From Defluviimonas sp. SAOS-178_SWC (GTDB lineage Bacteria; Pseudomonadota; Alphaproteobacteria; Rhodobacterales; Rhodobacteraceae): a DNA stretch of 64,000 nucleotides. The notes beneath the pieces were generated by a model. The model saw only the letters and a program-made list of their open reading frames with translations. It searched no databases and had not been told where the DNA came from. A program made the translations under genes and the position numbers. Position 1 is the first letter of the stretch, and every line of letters begins with the position of its first letter. Below are positions 38,123-46,214 of this stretch, piece by piece. The stretch is from positions 668,001 through 732,000 of the forward strand of contig NZ_CP156081.1 in the NCBI RefSeq assembly GCF_039830135.1. Reading direction: 5' to 3'.

Positions 38123-39520
38123 ATGAAGGCAAACATCAGGTCCTGGAACGATCTTTCGCTCGCGGCGCAGTTCGCGGTGGCCGGTGGCGTGATCATGATC
38201 CTTTCGATGGTGCTCATCGGGCGGATCGTCGCCGCCCGCATCGAGGACGGTGTGGTGCGCAACACCGCGCTCGCCACGTCGCAATACATGGACAGCATCA
38301 TCTCGCCGCTGAGCCAGGACATGGCCGATGTGGACACGCTGCCGCCCGGCGCCCACCGCGCGCTTGACGAGATCTTCTCCAACACGCCGCTCGGCGAACG
38401 GGTCGTATCGTTCAAGCTCTGGACGCCCGAGGGGCGGGTCGTACATGCGACCGATCCCATCATCGTCGGAGAGACCTTCCAGATCACCGACAACCTCGCC
38501 GCCGCCGTCAAAGGCGAGGTTCGGGCCGATTTCGAGGATCTGAGCGATGAGGAGGATCAGGGCGAAAACGCGCTCGGCCTGCCGCTTCTCGAAATCTATT
38601 CGCCGGTGCGGGAGGTCTGGTCCGGCAAGGTGATCGGCGTCGCCGAATTCTACGAGGTCGCAACCCAGCTGAAACGCGATCTGGCTGCAGCCAAGCGCAA
38701 CAGCTGGATGGCCGTCGCGCTGACATTCATGTCGATCGGGGGAATTCTCTATCTCATCGTCCTGCGCGGAAGCCGCATCATTGACCGCCAGCGCGATGCC
38801 CTGACCGCGCAACTGTCGGAACTCGGGGCGCTTTCGGCCCACAACATGACCCTTCGGCGGAGGGTGCAACAGGCCGCCGCGCGAACCTCGGCGATGAACG
38901 ATCAGGCGCTGCGCCGGATCGGGGCCGACCTGCACGACGGTCCGGCCCAACTCCTCAGTTTTGCGGCGCTCCGGCTCGACAACCTGCGCGGTCAGGTCAA
39001 GGACACGAGCGAACTCGACGGGGTGGAGCGCGCGGTCAAGGATGCGATCCGCGAAGTCCGCTCGATTTCAAAGGGTCTCTCGCTGCCCGATATCGACAGT
39101 CGCAGCGCCGAACAGATCGTGCGCGGCGTGGCAGAAACCCATGCGGCGCGGACCGGTTCGCCAGTCGATGTCACTTGCGAACTGCCTCCAGACACTTCCC
39201 TGTCCCAGGCGGTGAAGATCTGTCTCTACCGCTTCGTCCAGGAAGGCCTCAACAATGCCTGGCGCTATGCGGGCGGAACGGGGCAGGAGGTGCGGCTTTC
39301 CTGTGCCGACGGCATCCTGAGCCTCGCGGTCCGCGACCGGGGGCCGGGCATGGTGGCGGGACCGGGCGGTCTGCCCGAGGGTGGTGGCGACTTTTCCGGC
39401 ATCGGGCTCAGGGGGCTGCGCGACCGCGTCGAAAGCCTCGGCGGAACCCTGACGGCCGGAAACCGAAAGGATGGGCCTGGAGCCGTCATCAGCATGGAAC
39501 TGGACATGAGGTCATCGTGA
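38123..39520 (+). CDS. Sensor histidine kinase, NarL/NarX-type (HisKA_3)
   Basis: 465 aa. A membrane segment at the N-terminus (FAVAGGVIMILSMVLIG) is followed by a periplasmic region of about 160 residues, a second segment (MAVALTFMSIGGILYLIVL), a coiled linker, and a HisKA_3 dimerisation domain with the phospho-acceptor His271 in GADLHDGPAQLL. A HATPase domain has NNAWRYAGG, DRGPGM and GIGLRGLRDRVESLGG. The ATG at 38123 is chosen; a GTG at 38099 with AAGGTAAG is possible. The stop overlaps the response-regulator ATG by one base. The signal is unknown. Confidence 0.9.
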   Translation: MKANIRSWNDLSLAAQFAVAGGVIMILSMVLIGRIVAARIEDGVVRNTALATSQYMDSIISPLSQDMADVDTLPPGAHRALDEIFSNTPLGERVVSFKLWTPEGRVVHATDPIIVGETFQITDNLAAAVKGEVRADFEDLSDEEDQGENALGLPLLEIYSPVREVWSGKVIGVAEFYEVATQLKRDLAAAKRNSWMAVALTFMSIGGILYLIVLRGSRIIDRQRDALTAQLSELGALSAHNMTLRRRVQQAAARTSAMNDQALRRIGADLHDGPAQLLSFAALRLDNLRGQVKDTSELDGVERAVKDAIREVRSISKGLSLPDIDSRSAEQIVRGVAETHAARTGSPVDVTCELPPDTSLSQAVKICLYRFVQEGLNNAWRYAGGTGQEVRLSCADGILSLAVRDRGPGMVAGPGGLPEGGGDFSGIGLRGLRDRVESLGGTLTAGNRKDGPGAVISMELDMRSS

Positions 39521-40167
39521 TGGACGAAATCCGCGTGGTTATCGCCGACGATCATCCGCTCTACCGCGAAGGTGTGGCGCGCAGCCTCTCCGACGACGCG
39601 GCGATAACGGTCGTCGGGCAGGGGCAGGACGCCGACGCGGCGGTCGAACTGACGGAGCGGTTGCGGCCCGACATCGTGCTTCTCGACCTCTCGATGCCGG
39701 CAGGTGGCGGCATCGGCGCGCTCCGCCGCATCATGGCGATGGAGGAGCCGCCCAGGGTCGCGATGCTGACCGTGTCGGAGGAGGACGACGACGTCATGCA
39801 GGCGCTGAAGGCCGGTGCGGTCGGCTACATCCTGAAAGGCGTCGGCTCGCGAGAGCTTGTCTCGATCGTCAAGGAGGTGGCGCGGGGGCAGTCCTACGTT
39901 TCCCCCGCGCTCGCGGCGCGGATCCTGAATGCCATGCGCGACGGCGGTGCGGCGCGGCGCGCGGCCAATCCCATCGAAGACCTCTCCAAGCGCGAGGAGG
40001 ACATCCTCAAGCTCGTCGCCGAGGGAAAGAGCAACAAGGAAGTGGGCCGCGAGCTAGATCTGCAGGAGAAGACCGTGAAACACTACATGACGGCGATCCT
40101 GCAAAAGCTACATGTCCGCAACCGCGTGGAAGCGGCGGTGCTGGCCCGGGGACACTGGAAGAAATAA
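39520..40167 (+). CDS. Response regulator, NarL/FixJ family
   Basis: 215 aa. It has a receiver domain with phospho-acceptor Asp56 (IVLLDLSMP), the Asp pair in VIADDHPLYREG and the switch Lys in GYILKG. A C-terminal LuxR-type HTH follows (LSKREEDILKLVAEGKSNKE, VKHYMTAILQKLHVRNR). It is directly coupled to the histidine kinase. The two convergent acidic-repeat genes just downstream are candidate targets, which is an inference from position only. Confidence 0.94.
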   Translation: MDEIRVVIADDHPLYREGVARSLSDDAAITVVGQGQDADAAVELTERLRPDIVLLDLSMPAGGGIGALRRIMAMEEPPRVAMLTVSEEDDDVMQALKAGAVGYILKGVGSRELVSIVKEVARGQSYVSPALAARILNAMRDGGAARRAANPIEDLSKREEDILKLVAEGKSNKEVGRELDLQEKTVKHYMTAILQKLHVRNRVEAAVLARGHWKK

Positions 40168-40185
40168 GCCGCCGGGCGGCAGATG

Positions 40186-40935
40186 TCAGTCGAGGTTCAG
40201 CATCGCCCGGATCCGGCGAATATCCTCGGCCGTGACCGGGCGGCGCGCAATCGTGCGGCCCCTCGGATCCTTCAGCACGTAGGAGCCACGCGACACGATC
40301 TCGCGCCAGCCGCGGAAGTCGGTGATGTCGATCGCTCCTTTCGCTTCGTCCACTTGCGCGACGTTCTGAACCACGCGGTTGCTGACCTGCCGGGCCGACC
40401 CGGAGCCGAGCGAGCGCAGCCGGCTCAGGTCCGTCCGCCGCGCGGCCCGGCTTTCCACGACGCGGCCGTGCGCATCGAGCGTTTCGAAACGATTGCCACG
40501 GATTCGTTCGGTATGGCCGTCGGAGAACTGGATGTGGATGCCGTCACCGCCAAAAAGCGTGGCGCCTCCAGACCTGGATCCGCCGGACCCGGAACGGGAA
40601 CTGCCAGAGCCGGAACTGCTTCCCGAGCCTGAACTTGAACTGCTACTCGTCCCGGATCCTCCCGATCCAGAACTGCCAGAGCCGGAACTGCCCGATCCAG
40701 AGCTTCCTGACCCCGAACTGCCTGAGCCCGAGCTTCCAGACCCCGAGCTGCCAGACCCGGAACTGCCACTGTTGTCATCGTCATCGTCATCATCGTGGCT
40801 GTCATCGTCGTCATCATCGGACGATCCGCTTTTCGCATAGGCGGCGCCGCCCTTGCCGTCGAAGAGCGGCTGGATGACAGGCAAGCCGCCCCAGATCACG
40901 GCGGCGAGAAGAAGAAAGACGACGGCGCGCCTCAC
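40186..40935 (-). CDS. Secreted protein with Asp-rich and Gly/Ser pentapeptide repeats
   Basis: 249 aa, unknown function. Signal peptide or anchor (VVFLLLAAVIWGGLPVIQP), then an Asp-rich stretch (runs of 6-7 Asp), about 70 residues of GSSGS-type repeats, and a C-terminal folded part. That part contains IQFSDGHTERIRGNRFE and ARRTDLSRLRSL, then a second copy-like segment ending EDIRRIRAMLNL. The C-terminal module recurs in the neighbour at 41045-41626, so the two are paralogues. The coding strand is supported by the signal peptide and shared module; the opposite strand is open only because of the repeats. The Asp-rich part may bind calcium. Confidence 0.72.
   Translation of the reverse strand: MRRAVVFLLLAAVIWGGLPVIQPLFDGKGGAAYAKSGSSDDDDDDSHDDDDDDDNSGSSGSGSSGSGSSGSGSSGSGSSGSGSSGSGSSGSGGSGTSSSSSSGSGSSSGSGSSRSGSGGSRSGGATLFGGDGIHIQFSDGHTERIRGNRFETLDAHGRVVESRAARRTDLSRLRSLGSGSARQVSNRVVQNVAQVDEAKGAIDITDFRGWREIVSRGSYVLKDPRGRTIARRPVTAEDIRRIRAMLNLD
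40664..40772. repeat. 15-bp tandem repeat encoding GSSGS units
   Basis: About seven imperfect 15-bp units (minus-strand sense GSSGS; plus-strand pattern GAACTGCCAGAGCCG and variants) lie inside the secreted acidic-repeat gene. Units differ by synonymous and Glu/Asp-equivalent changes on the plus strand. The copy number is likely to vary between strains by slippage. Confidence 0.75.
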
Positions 40936-41044
40936 GGATGGCTCCTGTCCGGTACTGCCCCGGCGGACCCTTCCGCCGGCCGAAACCCTGGGCGCACCAC
41001 ATTCGGCGCGCCCAGGGTCATTTCATTCAGTGCCTGCGGCAAGC

Positions 41045-41626
41045 TCACTGCAAGCTCAGGAGCCTGTTGATGTCAGCTTGCGTCGCCCGGCGTTGCTCGA
41101 CAGTACGGCCAGCCGGGTTTTTGCGCTCGTAGCGGCCGTTCTCGATCTCCTCCTTCGTCCCGTCGGAATATCGCACTTCGATGCCGGACGAAGACATCTC
41201 GATCTTCGAAACGCTCACGCCATCGCTGGATCCGCCACTCGAGCTGCTGCTCGAATCGTCGGAGCTCGACGAGGAAGACGAGGAGTCGTGGCTGCTGCTG
41301 TGATGGCCGCTATCGTCATCGCTATCATCGTCGCTGTCGTCATCGTCATTGCTGCTACCGCTGCCGCTGCTGCCGCTGTTGTCGTCATTGCTGCTGCCGC
41401 TGCCGCTGTTGTCGTCATCGTCGTCCCGGCTGCCGCCGCCGCCCGAACCGCCCTTGTCGTCATCGCCACCGTCATCATCGCCGTTCTTCGCGAGCGCTTG
41501 CGACGACTTCACCGCGAAAGTGCCGTGAGCCGCGTCGAAGTTCATGTGGACCGGCACCGCGATGATGAAGGCCGCAGTGCCGAGGATGATCGCGAGCCGA
41601 CCGGATTTGAGTTTGGTGTCTTCCAT
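41045..41626 (-). CDS. Secreted acidic/Ser-rich repeat protein, paralogue of the neighbour
   Basis: 193 aa. N-terminal hydrophobic segment (LAIILGTAAFIIAVPVHM), then a long low-complexity region of Asp, Ser, Gly and Asn (NDDNSGSSGSGSSNDDDDS and poly-Ser). The C-terminus EVRYSDGTKEEIENGRYE, then RTVEQRRATQADINRLLSL, matches the module in the 40186-40935 product (SDG, a Glu/Arg strand, GR-V-E-RA, two Leu-rich turns). Function unknown; export and metal binding are likely. Confidence 0.72.
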   Translation of the reverse strand: MEDTKLKSGRLAIILGTAAFIIAVPVHMNFDAAHGTFAVKSSQALAKNGDDDGGDDDKGGSGGGGSRDDDDDNSGSGSSNDDNSGSSGSGSSNDDDDSDDDSDDDSGHHSSSHDSSSSSSSSDDSSSSSSGGSSDGVSVSKIEMSSSGIEVRYSDGTKEEIENGRYERKNPAGRTVEQRRATQADINRLLSLQ

Positions 41627-41833
41627 GTCTGTATTCCTTGCTGGTCACCGCCGAACCATCCGGCGCTGACCTTCTCGTCGCATGCAGGACCGGGTTGGCG
41701 GAAGATCACCGCGACTGTTGCGGACCGTCCCGGGACCACATGCCGGGCATCATCAGCCCTTGGTCCGCACGAGTCATCAGACCAAGGTCCGAATATTTGC
41801 CGATCGGGACGGCTGGACGCAGAATCGCGGACC

Positions 41834-42880
41834 TCAGTCGGGTTGGTAGCCGCCGATCAGTTGCCTGAGGCCGAACATGCCGCCCGCGACAATCGCAGCC
41901 AACGTCACGGGTGCCGAAAAGGCGAGTGTCGCCATCGCGGTGACACCCTGGCCGACTGAACAGCCTAGCGCCAACGTGCCGCCGATCCCCATCAACGCCG
42001 CGCCGGAGACCTGCCGGCCAAGCTCGCGCGGGTCTTCGCACGCCTCCCAGCGGAAGAGGCCGCGGATCGTCGATCCCGCGAAGGCGCCGAGAAGGACTCC
42101 CGACACGATCCCGACCGAGAATGTCACACCGCCGGCGGTCGAGGTCATGAAGAAGATGATGGTGCGGCCGAGCGGCGCGGTGAAGGACGGGCCTTCGACT
42201 CCGATCTCGCCGAAGCTCGTCTCGTAAAGCCAGCTTGTCGCGACGAGGCACCAGACCACCGAAAGCCCGGCCGCGACACCCCAGGCGACCATCGCCTTCA
42301 TCTGCCGCAACGGCGCATGCGACAGGCCCCAGCCGAGAACGGCAAGGCCGACGACAAGCGCGAAGGCCAGCGGCGGCAACCCGGTCTTCATGGACAGCCA
42401 ATGGGCGATGCCCTGCGGTTCCGTGGCGCCGGTCTGCGGAAAGATCGCCGCGCGCAGCGGCGCGATTGGGCCCGACAGGGTGACGAAGGCGAAGATGCCG
42501 ATGACGACGACCACGACGAGCGACCTCAGATCGCCGCCGCCGAAACGGACCAACGCGCCGAAGCCGCAATTGCCGGCCATCGCCATGCCGTAACCGAAGA
42601 TCAGCCCGCCGATGATCGAGGCGGCGGGGCTCCACGCGATCGTATGATAGAACGTGGCCGTCGGTTCCGCGAGGCCGAGAGCCTCGGCGATGAACGTGCC
42701 GATGATTGCCACGCCGAGGACGACGCCCCAAAGCCGCAGCCGGCGCTGATCCGCGCCGTAGATCGCGGATTCCAACGCGCCAAGCGTGCAGAAATCGCCA
42801 AGCCGCGCCGAAAGCCCCAGAATGAGCCCCCCCACGAGGCCGGCGAGAGCGGCCAGAACGCCCGGTGGTATCGTCTCCAT
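41834..42880 (-). CDS. soxT: YeeE/YedE-family sulfur-compound transporter SoxT
   Basis: 348 aa with eight to nine membrane segments. The conserved cysteines of the thiosulfate transporter family (TsuA/YeeE) are visible in LGDFCTLGALESA, AGNCGFGALVR and ALGCSVGQGVTAM. It presumably moves thiosulfate or another sulfur species across the inner membrane. An ATG at 42886 sits only 1 bp after GGGGGAG, so I place the start at 42880, 7 bp from it. It lies downstream of soxR on the minus strand, as in several alphaproteobacterial sox clusters. Confidence 0.85.
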   Translation of the reverse strand: METIPPGVLAALAGLVGGLILGLSARLGDFCTLGALESAIYGADQRRLRLWGVVLGVAIIGTFIAEALGLAEPTATFYHTIAWSPAASIIGGLIFGYGMAMAGNCGFGALVRFGGGDLRSLVVVVVIGIFAFVTLSGPIAPLRAAIFPQTGATEPQGIAHWLSMKTGLPPLAFALVVGLAVLGWGLSHAPLRQMKAMVAWGVAAGLSVVWCLVATSWLYETSFGEIGVEGPSFTAPLGRTIIFFMTSTAGGVTFSVGIVSGVLLGAFAGSTIRGLFRWEACEDPRELGRQVSGAALMGIGGTLALGCSVGQGVTAMATLAFSAPVTLAAIVAGGMFGLRQLIGGYQPD

Positions 42881-42922
42881 TCCCATACTCCCCCTGGAGG
42901 AACCCGGCCCCCCGCGCTGCGC

Positions 42923-43294
42923 CTATGCCTGCCGGCAGAAGAGCTCGTTCAACAGCCCGATCATGCGCGCGGTTCTCGGATCGCTCAAGGAATAGTAGAT
43001 CGCCTTCCCGTCGCGCCGGGCCTTTACCAGCCCCTCCAGCCGCAACCGGGCGAGTTGCTGGCTGACCGCAGCCTGTCGCGAGGCAAGCAGGGTTTCAAGC
43101 TCGGTCACCGACTTTTCGCCGTCGATCAGATGACAGAGAATCATCAGTCGGCCTTCGTGGGCCAAGGCTTTCAGGTAACCGGCCGCCTCGTCCGCCTGTC
43201 CGACAAGATCCTCGGCGGCGGCTACCCCTGCGGCCGGTTCGGGCCGCGGCGCGCCGCCGTCGGACCCTCGCCGCTTTTCAAATGGCCAGGTCAT
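42923..43294 (-). CDS. soxR: Sox operon repressor SoxR (ArsR/SmtB family)
   Basis: 123 aa winged-helix repressor. The ArsR-type core is clear: ALAHEGRLMILCHLIDGEKS, the recognition helix AAVSQQLARLRLEGLV and the wing RRDGKAIYYSLSD. Two cysteines (MILCHL and the near-terminal LFCRQ) could be the sulfur or redox sensors. Known SoxR proteins of this family repress sox genes and are relieved by thiosulfate-derived species. Candidate sites are the inverted repeat between soxS and soxV and a related sequence before soxX. Confidence 0.9.
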   Translation of the reverse strand: MTWPFEKRRGSDGGAPRPEPAAGVAAAEDLVGQADEAAGYLKALAHEGRLMILCHLIDGEKSVTELETLLASRQAAVSQQLARLRLEGLVKARRDGKAIYYSLSDPRTARMIGLLNELFCRQA

Positions 43295-43342
43295 CCGCGA
43301 CCGCCGGCCGCGCGGCGACGCAAGCCGCGATCATCCGTTTCC

Positions 43343-43729
43343 TCATCGTTTCCCCTCCCCCTCGTATTCTCCGGTCCCCGACATCAGCTGTGCCAGGAGT
43401 CCCCAGAAGAAATCTTCGCCCGGATAGCCTTCGATCCTGCCCGCCTCGCGGCCATCCTGTACGAGGATGAAGGTCGGCGTGAAGACAGGGCGGGGCCCGA
43501 GTTCGACATTGTCCGGGTAGGGGCCGCGCAGTTGCACGCGTTCCAGCGGCGCCGCCTGGCCTTCCGGCGTCTTCGGGTAGATTGGCGCGATGTCCGCATC
43601 CCAGCGCGCGCAGTATGCGCAGCCCGGCTGCTCCACCATCAACAGCTTCAATTCGGCCGCTGCCGGCGTCGCCAGGACCGCCAGTATGGAGCCGAGAAGG
43701 GCAAGAACGCGCAGCATATTGACGCCCAT
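43343..43729 (-). CDS. soxS: Periplasmic thioredoxin SoxS
   Basis: 128 aa. Signal peptide (VLALLGSILAVLATPAAA), then a small thioredoxin domain with the active site EQPGCAYCARWD (CxYC). In Paracoccus, SoxS reactivates SoxY by reducing its carrier cysteine. It starts divergently from soxV; ATG 43729 (MGVNMLRV) or 43717 (MLRV) are both possible because neither has a strong ribosome site. It precedes soxR on the same strand. Confidence 0.9.
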   Translation of the reverse strand: MGVNMLRVLALLGSILAVLATPAAAELKLLMVEQPGCAYCARWDADIAPIYPKTPEGQAAPLERVQLRGPYPDNVELGPRPVFTPTFILVQDGREAGRIEGYPGEDFFWGLLAQLMSGTGEYEGEGKR

Positions 43730-43735
43730 GGATTT

Positions 43736-43757
43736 ACATATAAAAATCGTAATATGT
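43736..43757. promoter_or_regulatory. Candidate SoxR operator between soxS and soxV
   Basis: ACATAT (43736-43741) and ATATGT (43752-43757) form a perfect 6-bp inverted repeat with a 10-bp spacer in an AT-rich island between the divergent soxS and soxV starts. Size and position suit an ArsR-type dimer. Published work on SoxR of another alphaproteobacterium places binding in the soxS-soxV and soxW-soxX gaps (from memory). A related ATTCACATAT occurs before soxX at 45169-45178. Confidence 0.55.
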
Positions 43758-43787
43758 TTTTGCGTTCCGGGCAAGGCGGGGGAGTCA

Positions 43788-44528
43788 GTGCTTTTCGATC
43801 CAACCTTCGGCGGTGCGCTTTTTGCCGGCCTTCTGTCGTTTCTGTCGCCCTGCATCCTGCCCATGGTGCCGTTCTACCTGTGCTATATGGCCGGGATTTC
43901 AATGGCGGAACTCAGGTCCGACCAAACCATCGCGCCAGGTGCGCAGAAGCGGCTGATCCTGTCGGCCATCGCCTTCGCATTCGGCGTCACATCCATCTTC
44001 ATGTTGCTCGGCATGGGCGCCACGGCGCTCGGCCAGGTCTTCCGGCAATGGCTTGAGCCATTGTCCTGGGTCGCAGCAGCGATCCTTTTCGTCTTCGGCC
44101 TGCATTTCCTTGGCATCCTCCGCATCCCGTTTCTCTACCGCGAGGCGCGGATCGAGGCAAAGGTGGAACCGACAACTGTCGTCGGCGCCTATATCATGGG
44201 CCTAGCCTTCGGTTTCGGATGGACGCCCTGCGTCGGCCCCGCGCTTGCCGCGATCCTGATGGTCGCGTCGAGCCTCGATTCGATCTGGCGCGGGGCGATG
44301 CTTCTCTTTGTCTACGGCGCCGGCATGACCGCGCCTTTCGTCCTCGCCGCCGTGTTCGCGAAACCCTTCCTGGCCTGGATGAACCGCAACCGCAAATATC
44401 TCGGCTATGTAGAAAAGGTCATGGGGGTCATGCTGATCCTCTTCGCAGTGTTGATTGCGACCGGATCGGTCAACGCGATCGCCGATTTCATGATCCGCCA
44501 CATGCCGTGGACGACGAAATTCATCTGA
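43788..44528 (+). CDS. soxV: CcdA-like thiol transporter SoxV
   Basis: 246 aa with six membrane segments. It carries reducing equivalents from cytoplasmic thioredoxin to the periplasm for SoxW and SoxS. The two redox cysteines are in LSPCILPMVPF and GWTPCVGPAL. A GTG start at 43788 has GGGGGAG 5 bp upstream and gives the family N-terminus LFDPTFGGALFAG. It starts the plus-strand sox operon. Confidence 0.93.
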   Translation: MLFDPTFGGALFAGLLSFLSPCILPMVPFYLCYMAGISMAELRSDQTIAPGAQKRLILSAIAFAFGVTSIFMLLGMGATALGQVFRQWLEPLSWVAAAILFVFGLHFLGILRIPFLYREARIEAKVEPTTVVGAYIMGLAFGFGWTPCVGPALAAILMVASSLDSIWRGAMLLFVYGAGMTAPFVLAAVFAKPFLAWMNRNRKYLGYVEKVMGVMLILFAVLIATGSVNAIADFMIRHMPWTTKFI

Positions 44529-44548
44529 CATCCCTGGGGGAGGACACC

Positions 44549-45124
44549 ATGCACCGCTTTCTCGCATCCGTTGCCGTCACACTTTCGCTTGCCCTTCCCG
44601 CGATGGCGGTGGAAGTGGCGCCTCTTGGCGATGACGGGCTGCACAAGCCGACCTGGCTGCGCGATACCTTCAAGGACATGCGAGAGGATCTGGCCGAGGC
44701 GAATGCAGAGGGCAAGCGCCTGATGATTATCGTCGAACAGCGAGGCTGCATCTACTGCACGAAGATGTATGAGAACGTCTTTCCGGTTCCGGAAATCGAT
44801 GCGCTCATTCGCGACAACTACTTCGTCGTGCAGATGAATCTCTTCGGCGATGTCGAGTTCACCGACTTTGACGGAGAAGTGCTGCCTGAAAAGAAGATGG
44901 CGATGAAATGGGGGCTGATGTTCACGCCGACCCTGATCTTCCTGCCCGAAGAGGTGCCGGAAGGGGAAACCGTCGCGGAGGCCGCTGTCGCGATCATGCC
45001 GGGTGCGTTCGAGAAGGGAACCACCGCCGCGCTTCTGACCTGGGTGAAGGACCACGGTTACGAATCGGGTGAGAATTTCCAGAAATACGTTGCCGACCGT
45101 GTGATGGGTCGGGTGTCGAACTGA
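44549..45124 (+). CDS. soxW: Periplasmic thioredoxin SoxW
   Basis: 191 aa. Signal peptide (LASVAVTLSLALPAMA) then a thioredoxin-like domain with the active site EQRGCIYCTKMY and the cis-Pro region MFTPTLIFLP. It accepts electrons from SoxV. It follows soxV by 20 bp with GGGGGAGG as ribosome site. A hairpin and a likely second sox promoter follow it. Confidence 0.92.
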   Translation: MHRFLASVAVTLSLALPAMAVEVAPLGDDGLHKPTWLRDTFKDMREDLAEANAEGKRLMIIVEQRGCIYCTKMYENVFPVPEIDALIRDNYFVVQMNLFGDVEFTDFDGEVLPEKKMAMKWGLMFTPTLIFLPEEVPEGETVAEAAVAIMPGAFEKGTTAALLTWVKDHGYESGENFQKYVADRVMGRVSN

Positions 45125-45144
45125 CGACGGGCGCGTGTGGCCGG

Positions 45145-45162
45145 CGGGCGGTGATCCGCCCG
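45145..45162 (+). terminator. Hairpin after soxVW
   Basis: CGGGCGG (45145-45151) and CCGCCCG (45156-45162) form a perfect 7-bp stem with a 4-nt TGAT loop, 21 bp after the soxW stop. No T-run follows. It probably ends or attenuates the soxVW message before the separately controlled soxX promoter. Confidence 0.5.
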
Positions 45163-45168
45163 TCATGC

Positions 45169-45178
45169 ATTCACATAT
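45169..45178 (+). promoter_or_regulatory. Candidate second SoxR site upstream of soxX
   Basis: ATTCACATAT here differs by one base from ATTTACATAT at the soxS-soxV operator. It lies 81 bp before the soxX ATG in the AT-rich soxW-soxX gap. I see no complete inverted partner, so it may be a half-site. Confidence 0.35.
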
Positions 45179-45258
45179 TCACGCAGTTGAATTTTTTGTT
45201 GCATCCGGAGGGCAGCCTCAGCTACTTTCGGATTCGGGAGAGAACAGGGAGGACTTCG

Positions 45259-45732
45259 ATGAAGCGCCATATTGTGCTGGGCCTGCTGCTGTCCGCGGTC
45301 GCGGTTCCGGCGGCCACGGCCGAAACGGCTCCGGCTGCCGTGACCTTTAAGGGAGGTGCCGTCGCGCAGTCTCTGACGGGCGCCGCCGGCGATCCCGCCG
45401 AGGGGGCGAAGGTGATGTCGAACCGCGCTCTTGGCAATTGCGTGGCCTGCCACACCGTGTCCGCGATGCCGGACGTCGCTTTCCAGGGCAATGTCGGCCC
45501 GTCGCTTGACGGGGCCGCCGGCCGCTGGGAAGAAGCCCAGCTTCGCGGGATCGTTTCGGATGCCAAGATGACTTTCGACGGCACGATCATGCCGTCCTTC
45601 TACAAGACCGGACCCTATATCCGGCCCGGAGACGCGTTTACCGGCAAAGCGGCCGAGGGCGAACTGCCACCGCTGCTGACCGCGCAGCAGATCGAAGATG
45701 TCGTGGCCTATCTCATGACGCTCAAGGAATGA
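45259..45732 (+). CDS. soxX: Sulfur oxidation c-type cytochrome SoxX
   Basis: 157 aa. Signal peptide, then one c-type heme site CVACH (Cys61, Cys64, His65) and a likely Met ligand in IMPSF. SoxX pairs with SoxA to link thiosulfate to SoxY-Z and takes up the electrons. The ATG at 45259 follows GGGAGGAC and puts the signal peptide (HIVLGLLLSAVAVPAATA) at the N-terminus. Confidence 0.95.
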   Translation: MKRHIVLGLLLSAVAVPAATAETAPAAVTFKGGAVAQSLTGAAGDPAEGAKVMSNRALGNCVACHTVSAMPDVAFQGNVGPSLDGAAGRWEEAQLRGIVSDAKMTFDGTIMPSFYKTGPYIRPGDAFTGKAAEGELPPLLTAQQIEDVVAYLMTLKE

Positions 45733-45773
45733 GCGGCCACGGGATCCGAACAAGACAGGAAAAGGAGCGTAAG

Positions 45774-46196
45774 ATGCAACTATCGAGACGGAATGCCCTG
45801 GCGCTCGGCCTTGGCGGCGTCGCCTTCGCCACGCTTCCGCTGCCGGCGATGGCGTCGGCATCGGTTGAGGAACTGACGGCGGCCTTTGCCGGGGGCGCCA
45901 CGATTGGCACGGGCGGGATCACCCTCACCGCGCCGGAGATCGCCGAGAACGGCAACACCGTGCCGATCGCCGTGGACGCGCCCGGCGCGACCGCGATCAT
46001 GCTTCTGGCCTCGGGCAACCCGACGCCGGCGGTCTGCACATTCAACTTCGGTCCCGCGGCCGGCTCGCAGATGGCTTCCACGCGCATCCGCCTCGCGAAG
46101 ACGCAGGACGTCATCGCGCTGGCGAAGATGGCGGATGGCAGCGTCGTGCAGGCCTCGTCCACGGTCAAGGTCACCATCGGCGGCTGCGGCGGCTGA
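45774..46196 (+). CDS. soxY: Sulfur carrier protein SoxY
   Basis: 140 aa. A twin-arginine type leader (SRRNALALGLGGVAF) precedes the beta-rich domain. It ends in the swinging-arm motif GGCGG with Cys138, which carries the sulfur intermediates through the cycle. AAAGGAG precedes the ATG. SoxZ follows 18 bp later, and the leader on SoxY alone fits export of SoxY-Z as a complex. Confidence 0.96.
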   Translation: MQLSRRNALALGLGGVAFATLPLPAMASASVEELTAAFAGGATIGTGGITLTAPEIAENGNTVPIAVDAPGATAIMLLASGNPTPAVCTFNFGPAAGSQMASTRIRLAKTQDVIALAKMADGSVVQASSTVKVTIGGCGG

Positions 46197-46214
46197 GCTT
46201 AGGGAGCACAAGAA

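Noticed and set aside
40664-40772. CRISPR-like array
   Set aside because: Units are contiguous 15-bp tandem repeats with no unique spacers and lie within a reading frame.
40379-40840. Plus-strand frame with a striking Pro-Glu-Leu repeat
   Set aside because: It is the complement of the GSSGS-coding repeat. The minus strand has the export signal and the C-terminal module shared with the paralogue, so that strand is coding.
42317-44056. 579-codon plus-strand open frame across soxT, soxR and soxS
   Set aside because: It crosses three real genes on the opposite strand and part of soxV in another frame; no recognisable domain.
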